From Pacificispira sp965223125 (GTDB taxonomy: Bacteria; Pseudomonadota; Alphaproteobacteria; UBA8366; Aestuariispiraceae): a stretch of 64,000 nucleotides of DNA. Both the position numbers and the translations under genes were made by a program. Numbering within the stretch: position 1 is the first letter of the stretch; each line of letters opens with the position of its first letter. The stretch lies in contig OZ244984.1 of assembly GCA_965223125.1 (NCBI GenBank), forward strand, positions 2,480,001 to 2,544,000, read 5' to 3'. Positions 1 through 7,630 of this stretch are shown piece after piece. The notes below the pieces were generated by a model. It made no database searches. It was not told where the DNA came from and was given only the letters and a program-made list of their open reading frames with translations.

Positions 1-344
1 ATTCCGTGTGTCCGTGCGGCCTCGATCCAGTCAGACCAGCCCGCATCGATGGCGGGATGCGAAAAGCCGTTTCCTGCATCCACGCGGATTGAGGCATTGG
101 CGGTTTGCCAGACCTTCGGGACAGCCTGTCCTGCGACCTTGCCGCACCGCAGATGTTCCGCATAGATCGGAATATACAGCAGGCCGTGGCTGCGGATTCC
201 ATCGCGCTCGGCTCTGACGGTGGATCGGGCCACCGAAGCTGCGGCGTGCGGGCTTGCACCGGCGGCTTCCAGTACAGTCGTGGCTAAAGCGCCGACCTCG
301 TCCAGACTCATCCGTGTCGCTATCATCTCTTTTCTTTCAGTCAT
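1..344 (-). CDS. Ldh_2-family malate/L-lactate-type dehydrogenase (partial, N-terminal end)
   Basis: The reverse strand is open from an ATG at 344 to the window edge, giving about 114 codons. The translation carries the N-terminal signature of the malate/L-lactate dehydrogenase 2 family (YlbC/AllD-type NAD(P)-dependent 2-hydroxyacid dehydrogenases): AERDGIRSHGLLYIPIYAE followed by VDAGNGFSHPAID. The C-terminal two thirds lie outside the window. The ATG overlaps the end of the DUF3726 gene by 8 bases, so it looks like the last visible member of the leftward operon that begins at 5117. ATGs at codons 7 and 12 are alternative starts. The family is clear; the substrate is not. Confidence 0.8.
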   Translation of the reverse strand, partial: MTERKEMIATRMSLDEVGALATTVLEAAGASPHAAASVARSTVRAERDGIRSHGLLYIPIYAEHLRCGKVAGQAVPKVWQTANASIRVDAGNGFSHPAIDAGWSDWIEAARTHG

Positions 345-954
345 TGTCCGACAGTCCAGCCCCGGCACCGGAATGGCGGGATTGGTCGCTGGCGGGTACA
401 TAGGTGCGGGCAGCAAGGTCCGTCAGGGAGCCCCAGACCCGGTCAGGGACGTAGGCCCTGGCCGGTATGGGTAACAGCTCAGTATTACCCGCATCGTCTT
501 GGGAAAAAGTGATGTCACACCCGATCCCGCGTTCAAGCACCCTCTTCAGGGTCAGGCCCTGTCGGGTGACATCGGCTGTTCCACCATCGGCAAAGGAGAA
601 ATGAAACCGGCATCGATCCCGTGCTGCGATAATACCAGCAAGTCCCATCATCAATAGGGGCGCATCCAGACCGTTTGGACAGGGGATGTTGGCCTGTACA
701 GTTGCCAGTGCGAGATCAAGGAGGGCCGCGCCATCGCGGGCAACTTGCATCGGCGCATTGTCAATGTTTGCCGCCATAGTCGCCTCTGTCAGAGAGGCGG
801 AGAGGCCCTCCAGAACGGCACTGGCTCCGTCGATATCGTGCAGGATCAGCCAGAGACCCGCTGCGGTGCAGTCTTCTGCCTGCCCCATATGCAGCCCGGC
901 CCCGGTGGCGGCCTTCAGCAGCAAACCCTGCGTCTCACCAAGTGATCGCATCAT
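337..954 (-). CDS. DUF3726-like protein of unknown function
   Basis: A 205-codon gene between the Ldh_2 and the 569-aa unknown gene. The start is placed at 954 because that ATG overlaps the stop of the upstream gene in an ATGA arrangement; a longer reading to 1059 would run deep into that gene. The protein begins MMRSLGETQGLLLKAATGAG and shows no signal peptide or membrane segment. It resembles DUF3726 proteins, which have no assigned function; this is recognition by eye. Tight packing on both sides means it is co-translated with the dehydrogenase and dipeptidase-like genes, so it probably serves the same pathway. Confidence 0.6.
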   Translation of the reverse strand: MMRSLGETQGLLLKAATGAGLHMGQAEDCTAAGLWLILHDIDGASAVLEGLSASLTEATMAANIDNAPMQVARDGAALLDLALATVQANIPCPNGLDAPLLMMGLAGIIAARDRCRFHFSFADGGTADVTRQGLTLKRVLERGIGCDITFSQDDAGNTELLPIPARAYVPDRVWGSLTDLAARTYVPASDQSRHSGAGAGLSDND

Positions 955-2660
955 TGCGGCAGGTCCAGAACTGGCAGCCACCAGTCGTCGATATCCTTGG
1001 TACTGTCGTGCAGATCCCCGGCCAGTGGGGCACCCTGATACAGCGTGATGCGTGTCCACCGGTCGGATTTCGGGTCGAATTTTGCTGCCCCGAAGAAGGC
1101 AAGTTTGCAGCGCAGCATGTCTATCGGCAGGCAGGTCGATGCGGTCAGGTTGTCGCGTATTTCCGAATAGGGATGCCGGGCACAGGTTTGCACCCGGCGG
1201 ACGATATACCGGTGTTCGGGATGGGCGAGCAGGAATTCGGCAACACTCTGATCCGATGGAGTCTTGCTCAAATTCCGGTTCAGGGCCTGGATGCGGCGGG
1301 CGATGTCGAGGGGAAGCTCCAGTTCCGACCCCGGTTCGGCATATCGGTCACCCAGGCGCGGTTCCAGTTTTTCTTCAGAGACATACCAGAATTGCTGAGT
1401 TGCGGAGGGCTCGTGAAAATCGATGTCGAGGGCCCAGGCGAAATCCATCCGCATGCCTTCGCGCAGTGTTCCGATATGCATCGCCGGATCGAGTTTGGGG
1501 ACGGTGTCGCTGGCCATGCAGTCTGCCAGACCGTCGATCAGATCGCCATGAGGCTCCAGCACCAGGGCGGCGGCAAGCTCCTGGCAGTCTTCGCCCCATT
1601 GTCCTGACAGATGGAACAATCGATCCCAGGGATAGGCTGTTTTGGTGATCCAGTCCGGTGTCATCACATCGGTCAGCGCCTGCCAGTCCTGCCGCAGTCG
1701 GGCGATGCGGTCGGCATGGACTGGGTCCGGGACGGACCATTGTTCGAGATACCGCGCCGCCCGGGAGGCCAGTTTAAGCATGCGCGTCTGGCTCTCGGGT
1801 GATGCATGCTCAATGGCACGAATGCGGGCCAGTGCTGTTTCCCGCACCAGAATCCAGTTGTTGAGCAGGATCGGATGGCTCACTAGGAAAGGGGCCATAC
1901 CCAGGCCAGTGGAATTGCCGATGCCCAGCGCTCGGCGGATGCCAGGGGCCAGTTTTACCGCCCGTTCCGGAGCGCGGCGTGCCGCGATATGCTCCACCAG
2001 ATCATGGGTGAATTCCCGGATCAGCCAGACCGTCAGCATTTCCGCCTGAAACGGGCCGGACAGGCCGGGCCGGTCCTGGATCAGTGCGCGGTCGGCGATG
2101 CCGAATTTGCCATTGCCATAGACCGCCGTCGTGCGCATCAGATAGCCGGTCGCCAGGATCAGGTCAAAATCCGGCTGGTGACCCGCAGCGAGGTTGTCCA
2201 CGACATGCGCGAAGAGGCGTACGGATTTGTTGGCGCGACTCAGCACCAGGTCGCTCGCCTCGAACCGTCCGGCCTCCTGGCGTGGGGCATTGGCTTCCAA
2301 CCGGTCCAGATCCGCCTCGGTCGGTATGCCGTCAAACAGGACATAGGAACTGTCCCAGGCCTCTGCGATTACCCGGTCTGTGCGCGCATCATCGGATAGT
2401 GGCGTTGCAAAGGCGACAAGGCTGTATGCGTACCCTCCCAATGTCAGGGAATAGACTGCACGGCCATATCCTGTATCGCTGATATCCCAGACCGCACGGA
2501 CGGGTCTTACCCCATCATGTGCCAGTCGGCGCATCAGCGTGCGCATGAAGCTCAACCGTGTCGGGAACGCGGCACCCAAGCGCGACAGTCGCATGACCTG
2601 ATCCGGACTGCGCAGGTCCGTCTGCGGGATATCCAAGGCACCGACAGGTGAGACCATCAT
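951..2660 (-). CDS. Conserved hypothetical protein, 569 aa, catabolic operon
   Basis: A large soluble-looking protein with no domain I can name. It has no signal peptide or hydrophobic segments. Its C-terminal third is rich in charged residues and Trp and ends DDWWLPVLDLPQ. The start (ATGATG at 2660/2657) overlaps the stop of the M19 dipeptidase-like gene, and its stop overlaps the start of the DUF3726 gene, so it is translationally coupled on both sides. Co-occurrence with an M19-type protein and an Ldh_2 dehydrogenase suggests an enzyme or assembly role in one catabolic step, but no function can be given. Confidence 0.7.
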   Translation of the reverse strand: MMVSPVGALDIPQTDLRSPDQVMRLSRLGAAFPTRLSFMRTLMRRLAHDGVRPVRAVWDISDTGYGRAVYSLTLGGYAYSLVAFATPLSDDARTDRVIAEAWDSSYVLFDGIPTEADLDRLEANAPRQEAGRFEASDLVLSRANKSVRLFAHVVDNLAAGHQPDFDLILATGYLMRTTAVYGNGKFGIADRALIQDRPGLSGPFQAEMLTVWLIREFTHDLVEHIAARRAPERAVKLAPGIRRALGIGNSTGLGMAPFLVSHPILLNNWILVRETALARIRAIEHASPESQTRMLKLASRAARYLEQWSVPDPVHADRIARLRQDWQALTDVMTPDWITKTAYPWDRLFHLSGQWGEDCQELAAALVLEPHGDLIDGLADCMASDTVPKLDPAMHIGTLREGMRMDFAWALDIDFHEPSATQQFWYVSEEKLEPRLGDRYAEPGSELELPLDIARRIQALNRNLSKTPSDQSVAEFLLAHPEHRYIVRRVQTCARHPYSEIRDNLTASTCLPIDMLRCKLAFFGAAKFDPKSDRWTRITLYQGAPLAGDLHDSTKDIDDWWLPVLDLPQ

Positions 2661-3661
2661 GCCCCCGCCGCGCAGAAGGACGCATCATAGAACCGAAGCC
2701 AGTTGTTCCCCATAAGACCTGCCACTTCCTCCGCATTGAATCCGACTGCGGCCAGACCTTCCGCGATTTTGGCAAAGTCCCGATTATCCCGGAACCAGCC
2801 GGGCTGATTGGGAAAGCCCGGTGCCGCCGCATTTCCCTCGCCAAAATCTGTGACCTTTGACCAGCGACCGTTTCGCATCCATGTCACCACGGAATCCGGC
2901 TGCGACTGGCACAGGTCGGATCCGAGACCAAGACACGCAACACTGTAACGACTGGCCGCCTCCGCAACCATTTCCGCAAAGTCGGTAAGGCTACATTCGC
3001 TGCCCTGCCTCAGATGATGAGGATAGAGCGAAAAGCCCAGCATGCCGCCGGAGTCGGACAATGCGCGCAATACTGTATCGGATTTGTTGCGCAGGGCATC
3101 GTGCCACCAGGCCGGGTTGGCATGGGTGATCGCGATGGGCCGGGTGGAGGCCTCGATTGCCTGTAGCGTCGACCGTTCGGCGGAGTGACTCATATCGACC
3201 ACGAGCCCGACCCGGTTCATTTCGGCCACCACCTGACGACCGAACCGGGTCAGGCCGGTATCCACGGCTTCATAGCATCCGGTCGCCAGCAGGGACTGGT
3301 TGTTATAGGTCAGTTGCATGAAGCGCACACCAAGCTGGTGGCAGATTTCGACCAGGCCGATATCGCTTTCGATGGGGGATGGATTCTGGAATCCAAAGAA
3401 AATCGCGGTCCGGCCTTCCGCCCTGGCCTTTCGGACATCCGCACCGGTGCGTCCTGGAAAGATCAGGTCGGGATGCCGTTCAAACCACAGGTTCCATCGC
3501 GCGATGTTCTGTGCCATTTCCCGAAAGGTTTCATGATAGGCTATGGTGACATGGACCGCGCTGACTCCGCCCTGGCGCATCTCCCGGAAGACGGCTTCCG
3601 ACCAGTTCGAGTATTGCAGGCAATCCACGATCAGCGGGGTGGGGGGCGATTGTCCTGTCAT
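2657..3661 (-). CDS. Peptidase M19 (renal dipeptidase)-like protein
   Basis: A 334-aa protein with the M19 TIM-barrel pattern: LGVRFMQLTYN, VDMSHS and ITHANP, where the two His of the second metal site are present. The N-terminal HxD metal pair is replaced (LIVDCLQYSNW), and the bridging Glu region reads GFQNPSPIESD. It therefore belongs to a divergent subfamily, which I recall also occurring beside glycine-betaine catabolic genes in pseudomonads. Start chosen at ATG 3661, next to the ALDH stop; an ATG at 3685 is possible. It lies between the ALDH and the 569-aa unknown in a coupled operon. Actual dipeptidase activity is doubtful; a hydrolase or lyase on a small amine or acid is as likely. 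Confidence 0.75.
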   Translation of the reverse strand: MTGQSPPTPLIVDCLQYSNWSEAVFREMRQGGVSAVHVTIAYHETFREMAQNIARWNLWFERHPDLIFPGRTGADVRKARAEGRTAIFFGFQNPSPIESDIGLVEICHQLGVRFMQLTYNNQSLLATGCYEAVDTGLTRFGRQVVAEMNRVGLVVDMSHSAERSTLQAIEASTRPIAITHANPAWWHDALRNKSDTVLRALSDSGGMLGFSLYPHHLRQGSECSLTDFAEMVAEAASRYSVACLGLGSDLCQSQPDSVVTWMRNGRWSKVTDFGEGNAAAPGFPNQPGWFRDNRDFAKIAEGLAAVGFNAEEVAGLMGNNWLRFYDASFCAAGA

Positions 3662-3665
3662 GGCA

Positions 3666-5117
3666 TCACTCCGGATCGCCGGCATTGATATAGGCGGTCT
3701 TCATCTGGGTATAGAACTCGACAGCAGCGCGGCCCTGCTCCCGAGGGCCTGAACTGGAATTCTTACGCCCACCGAAGGGGACGTGATAGTCGGTTCCTGC
3801 CGTTGGAAGATTGACCGTCACACAGCCAGTTTCGACATGTCGTCGAAAATGGGTCGCCCGCGCCAGCGACGCTGTGAAGATTCCAGCAACGAGACCGTAT
3901 TCGGTGTCGTTGGCAATGTTGAGTCCTTCCTCGTAACTGTCGATCCTTTGCACCGTCGTGATGGGCGCGAAGAGTTCCTCCCGGTTGATCGCCATGTCAT
4001 TTGTCGTTTCGGCGATCAGCGCCGGGGACATGTAGTAACCGTCCTGCGCCAGATGCAGGCGTTCGCCACCGCAGACGATCCGGGCTCCGCTGCCCCGCGC
4101 CGTCTCCATCCAGGCCAGATTGGCGGTAAGCTGATCGGCACTGATCACCGGGCCCATCTGCGTTTCTGCCACCAGCGCATGGCCGACACGGAGGGATTGC
4201 AGTGCACTCGAAAGTTTTTCGATGAAGGCGTCATGGAGATCCCGATGCACCAGCAGTCGCGATGATGCGGTGCATTTCTGGCCGGTGCCGGAATATCCCC
4301 CGGCAATCGCCGCTGCGACCGCGCGGTCCAGTTTCGCATCCTCCATCACCAGCAGGGCATTCTTAGATCCAAGTTCCAGTTGGTATCGGCCCAATGTCGA
4401 TGCAACCGCCGCCGCAATCCGCCGCCCTATGGCCAGGGATCCGGTGAAGCTGACGGCATCCACCCCGGCATGACCGGCCAGATGCTGTCCGACACCGCCA
4501 CCAGGCCCCATCAGCAATTGAAATGTACCAGTGGGCAGTCCGGCACGGGTGATGATCTCGGCCAGTGCCCAGGCGGAGGCCGGGGTCTGGTTCGCCGGTT
4601 TCCAGATCACGGCATTGCCGAAGGCCAGGGCTGGGGCGATCTTCCAGCTTGCGGTCGCAATGGGGAAGTTCCAGGGGGAGATTACGGCCACTACCCCGAT
4701 CGGTTCGCGCCGGATATCGATTTCGATTCTCGGTCGGACGGAATCCGCATTCTCACCAATCTGGCGCAGTGTTTCCGCCGCGTAATAGGTGAAGAACTGC
4801 CCGGCGCGATAGACCTCGCCCCGCCCTTCTGCCAATGGTTTTCCTTCCTCCCGACTCAACAACTGTCCCAGTTCCTCGGATCGGGCCATCAATTCACGTC
4901 CGATGCTGTCCAGCACGGTTTGCCGCTGCTCCAGCCCGGTCGCGCGCCATTCGGTCCGGGCCTGTCTTGCGGCGGCGATTGCCACTTCGACCTGATCCGG
5001 TGTTGCCTGGGCATAATAGCCGATCATGTCCGTCACCTCGGATGGATTTATGTTTCGAACCGGCTCCGATCCTTCGACCCAGTCGCCCGCTATCAAATTC
5101 CCGAAAACCTCGGCCAT
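3666..5117 (-). CDS. Aldehyde dehydrogenase, ketoglutarate-semialdehyde dehydrogenase type
   Basis: A 483-aa NAD(P)-dependent aldehyde dehydrogenase. Visible motifs are the Rossmann segment SPWNFPIATASWKIAPAL, KPANQTP, FTGSLAIGRRIA, the catalytic-Glu motif (LELGSKN, with Ser for the usual second Gly) and the catalytic-Cys motif GTGQKCTASSR. The FTGS...GRRIA and GQKCTASSR patterns match 2,5-dioxovalerate (alpha-ketoglutarate semialdehyde) dehydrogenases best. It is the first gene of the leftward operon and its promoter region carries the island's shared operator-like motif. It probably oxidises a semialdehyde made by the downstream enzymes. Family certain, substrate inferred. Confidence 0.88.
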   Translation of the reverse strand: MAEVFGNLIAGDWVEGSEPVRNINPSEVTDMIGYYAQATPDQVEVAIAAARQARTEWRATGLEQRQTVLDSIGRELMARSEELGQLLSREEGKPLAEGRGEVYRAGQFFTYYAAETLRQIGENADSVRPRIEIDIRREPIGVVAVISPWNFPIATASWKIAPALAFGNAVIWKPANQTPASAWALAEIITRAGLPTGTFQLLMGPGGGVGQHLAGHAGVDAVSFTGSLAIGRRIAAAVASTLGRYQLELGSKNALLVMEDAKLDRAVAAAIAGGYSGTGQKCTASSRLLVHRDLHDAFIEKLSSALQSLRVGHALVAETQMGPVISADQLTANLAWMETARGSGARIVCGGERLHLAQDGYYMSPALIAETTNDMAINREELFAPITTVQRIDSYEEGLNIANDTEYGLVAGIFTASLARATHFRRHVETGCVTVNLPTAGTDYHVPFGGRKNSSSGPREQGRAAVEFYTQMKTAYINAGDPE

Positions 5118-5144
5118 GCGTCACCTCTCTGAACAGGGAGGCAA

Positions 5145-5162
5145 AATTCCGCCAAGATTGAA
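5145..5162. promoter_or_regulatory. Operator-like motif, site 1 of 4
   Basis: AATTCCGCCAAGATTGAA lies 28 bases upstream of the ALDH start. It matches the site at 9116 with one inserted C and a weaker right half. It is the least symmetrical of the four copies and is included because of position and similarity. A LysR-type palindrome follows 10 bases later. Confidence 0.5.
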
Positions 5163-5171
5163 CTTCAATCA

Positions 5172-5187
5172 AACAGAAACTTCTGTT
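5172..5187. promoter_or_regulatory. Perfect palindrome, probable LysR operator
   Basis: AACAGAAACTTCTGTT is a perfect 16-base inverted repeat (7-base arms around AC) in the 101-base gap between the divergent ALDH and LysR genes. An outer imperfectly spaced pair, ACTTCA at 5162 and TGAAGT at 5205, encloses it. Position and symmetry fit the autoregulatory site of the adjacent LysR protein. Confidence 0.6.
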
Positions 5188-5218
5188 ACTTATTTCAAAA
5201 TAACTGAAGTGAGCGATT

Positions 5219-6130
5219 ATGATCAAACTGGAAGCCCTGCGTGTTTTCGTGACGGTTGCCGATCTGGGCAATATCCGGGACGCTTCGGATCGTCTTGGTC
5301 GAACGGCGTCGGCCATATCCATGACCCTGAAGCAGATTGAGGAAGAGATCGGCGGCCCGTTATTCGAAACCGACAGAAAAAACAGCCTGACCGCGCTGGG
5401 CAGTTTCATGCTGGAAACGGGGCGCGAACAGATACGCAGCTTCGATAAGGCTATCGGTACAATCAAGGATTTCGCACAGGACCGGATCGGGCATCTGTCT
5501 ATCGCATCAGTACCCTCTGTTGCGGCCAACCTGATCCCGGCACTGCTGCCTCCCTTTGTCGCCAGCCGCCCCGGTGTTGCCATCGAACTGTTTGACATAG
5601 ACAGCCGCAATGTCCGCATGATGGTGGAGACGGGACAGGCTGATCTGGGCATAGCGGGTGCACCCAGACCCGGCGCACCAATCTATTTCCGACCTCTGTT
5701 CAGGGACCGGTTCAAGGTCATTTGCGATGCGGAGTCACCTCTGGCTTCTCATGCGGGCCCATTGCAATGGGCGGACTTGAAGGGGCAGGTGCTGATCAGG
5801 AACGGCGCGGCAGATTCCATTACAGCACCGGATTATCGGGACCTTGCGGAAGGTGCTACGATCAATGTGCGCAATGTCACATCGCTGATTGCTCTGGCGA
5901 AAGCAGGTCTCGGAATCACCCTGTTGCCCTCGCTTACGGCGATCAATCTGCCGGAGGGTGTACGTGCCCTGGATATCGACGATCCGGATGCGGAACGTAC
6001 GGTCGGTCTGCTGGAACGCAAGTCCGGCAGCCTCAGCCCGGTCGCGGGGGCTTTCAAACGATTCCTGCTCGATAATCTGGAATCCGCGACGGAGGTAATG
6101 GGCAGGGTGGAACTGCTGCCGCTGCGATGA
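5219..6130 (+). CDS. LysR-family transcriptional regulator
   Basis: A 303-aa protein with an N-terminal winged helix-turn-helix (residues 1-60; ALRVFVTVADLGNIRDASDR, then SAISMTLKQIEEEIGGPLFE) and a periplasmic-binding-like effector domain from about residue 90. It is transcribed away from the ALDH operon across a short shared promoter that holds a perfect palindrome, the classical layout for a LysR activator of the neighbouring operon. The effector is probably an intermediate of the pathway. Downstream it converges on the acyl-CoA dehydrogenase gene with only 21 bases between the stops. Confidence 0.9.
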   Translation: MIKLEALRVFVTVADLGNIRDASDRLGRTASAISMTLKQIEEEIGGPLFETDRKNSLTALGSFMLETGREQIRSFDKAIGTIKDFAQDRIGHLSIASVPSVAANLIPALLPPFVASRPGVAIELFDIDSRNVRMMVETGQADLGIAGAPRPGAPIYFRPLFRDRFKVICDAESPLASHAGPLQWADLKGQVLIRNGAADSITAPDYRDLAEGATINVRNVTSLIALAKAGLGITLLPSLTAINLPEGVRALDIDDPDAERTVGLLERKSGSLSPVAGAFKRFLLDNLESATEVMGRVELLPLR

Positions 6131-6151
6131 TGTCCGGATCACAGTATCTGT

Positions 6152-7312
6152 TCAGGTCCGGTCCTTGTGGTCGCGGATCAGGTTGCGGGCGATGACAAGT
6201 TGTTGAATCTGTGATGTGCCTTCATACAGGCGGAACAGCCGGACATCACGATAAAAACGCTCCACCGGATAGTCGGCCATGTAACCGGCCCCGCCATGAA
6301 TCTGCACCGCCCGGTCGGCAACGCGCCCCACCATTTCCGAACAGAACAGCTTGCAGCAGCTTGCCTCCAACGACACCGTTTCCCCCCGGTCGCGCCGTTG
6401 TGCAGCATCCCGGACCATGGATTTACCAGCATAGATCTCCGTCTGGCTGTCGGCCAACATCGCCTGGACCAGTTGGAATTCGGCGATGGGTGTATTAAAC
6501 TGGCGTCGGGCCATGGCATAGGTCAGCGCATCGTCCAGCAGGCGTTCGGCTGCACCAACGCAGACGGCGGAGATATGCAGCCGCCCCCGATCCAGCACCT
6601 TCATGGCGGTGGTGAATCCGCGCTCAGCGATACCGCCGATGATGGCGGTTGCGGGGATGCGGCAGTCCTGGAAAATCACGTCAGCGGTTTTTGCCCCCCG
6701 CTGTCCCATCTTGCGATCCGGCGGACCGACGCTCAGGCCAGGGGTATTCGCCTCCACCAGAAAGGCAGTGATTCCTTTGGCTCCCGGCACCGATTGATCC
6801 GTCCGCGCCAGAACGGTGAACAGCCCGGCAATCGGCGCATTGGTGATGTAGCGCTTGGTCCCGTTCAGAATATAGTCCGACCCATCCGGTGTCGCCGACA
6901 GGCTGAGCGAGGCAGCATCGGACCCAGCATCCGGCTCGGTCAGGGCGAAGGAACCGATGACCTCCCCCGAAGCAAGGCGCGGCAGCCAGTGCTGCTTCTG
7001 CTCTTCTGTCCCGTCCAGCAGGATTCCCTGGGACCCGATCCCGTTATTGGTGCCGATCAGCGAGCGGAAGGCGGGCGAGGCGCGTCCCAGACGGAAAGCC
7101 AGGTCCACCTCCTCCGTCATATCCAGGCCAAGCCCGCCATATGCCTCCGGAATAGACAGGCCGAACAGGCCAAGGGAGCGCATCTCGGCAACAATTTCCG
7201 CTGGAATCTCATTGTCGGCATCGACGCGATCCTCGGCAGGGATTAGGCGCTCAGCGACGAACCGGTCAATCGTATCGGTCATCTGGCGGAAAGTATCGGC
7301 ATCCAGCGCCAT
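6152..7312 (-). CDS. Acyl-CoA dehydrogenase (MCAD-like active site)
   Basis: A 386-aa flavoprotein of the acyl-CoA dehydrogenase superfamily. Visible are FALTEPDAGSDAASL (FAD and substrate loop), KRYITNAPIA, the C-terminal helical domain with QIHGGAGYMADYPVERFYRD, and RLYEGTSQIQQL, where the Glu is the catalytic base at the MCAD position. The ATG at 7312 follows GAGGGA and sits 4 bases after the AtuA-like C-terminal gene; an in-frame start at 7327 also exists. It forms an operon with the split AtuA genes, so it probably desaturates the acyl-CoA acted on there. Confidence 0.9.
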   Translation of the reverse strand: MALDADTFRQMTDTIDRFVAERLIPAEDRVDADNEIPAEIVAEMRSLGLFGLSIPEAYGGLGLDMTEEVDLAFRLGRASPAFRSLIGTNNGIGSQGILLDGTEEQKQHWLPRLASGEVIGSFALTEPDAGSDAASLSLSATPDGSDYILNGTKRYITNAPIAGLFTVLARTDQSVPGAKGITAFLVEANTPGLSVGPPDRKMGQRGAKTADVIFQDCRIPATAIIGGIAERGFTTAMKVLDRGRLHISAVCVGAAERLLDDALTYAMARRQFNTPIAEFQLVQAMLADSQTEIYAGKSMVRDAAQRRDRGETVSLEASCCKLFCSEMVGRVADRAVQIHGGAGYMADYPVERFYRDVRLFRLYEGTSQIQQLVIARNLIRDHKDRT

Positions 7313-7316
7313 GCGG

Positions 7317-7628
7317 TTATCCCTCAATCACCGGCAGGCGCAACAGGCCGTTGCCCATTGCCTTGCCAGTCTGGTCCAGCCGCAGGGTCCGGGTGGCACC
7401 ACCACCCAGTGCGCCTCGCATGATGACGACGACGGCCTCAATGTTGTCCATCGGGTAGATTTCCACCGGTCCCTTGACCCAATCACCGAACAAGTCCTTT
7501 ACCGCACCGGACGTCACGCTACGCCGGAGGGCCGGATAGTGGTCCGGGCTGCGGGCAAGGACGCCGATGGAAACCACGTCCCCCTTGTCGCCGGAACGGA
7601 CATAGGCGATATCGCGCAATAGCGTCAT
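7317..7628 (-). CDS. AtuA-like C-terminal (ferredoxin-fold) domain, separate polypeptide
   Basis: A 103-aa protein matching the C-terminal domain normally found at the end of AtuA proteins: YVRSGDKGDVVSIGVLARSP at the N-terminus and ALGGGATRTLRLDQTGKAMG near the end. Here it is encoded on its own, 2 bases downstream of the gene for the large AtuA domain. The two products presumably assemble into the complex that a fused AtuA would form. The function of AtuA is not settled; it is known from acyclic terpene (citronellol/geranyl) catabolism. Confidence 0.8.
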   Translation of the reverse strand: MTLLRDIAYVRSGDKGDVVSIGVLARSPDHYPALRRSVTSGAVKDLFGDWVKGPVEIYPMDNIEAVVVIMRGALGGGATRTLRLDQTGKAMGNGLLRLPVIEG

Positions 7629-7630
7629 TA

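Noticed and set aside
4380..5132. Long forward reading opposite the ALDH gene
   Set aside because: Antisense shadow of the ALDH frame; composition is high in Pro, Arg, Gly and no family character.
5101..5340. Forward reading from 5026 crossing the LysR start
   Set aside because: It runs through the divergent promoter and out of frame with the LysR gene.
6296..7246. 316-codon forward reading opposite the acyl-CoA dehydrogenase
   Set aside because: Shadow of the clear reverse-strand gene; no domain and skewed residue use.
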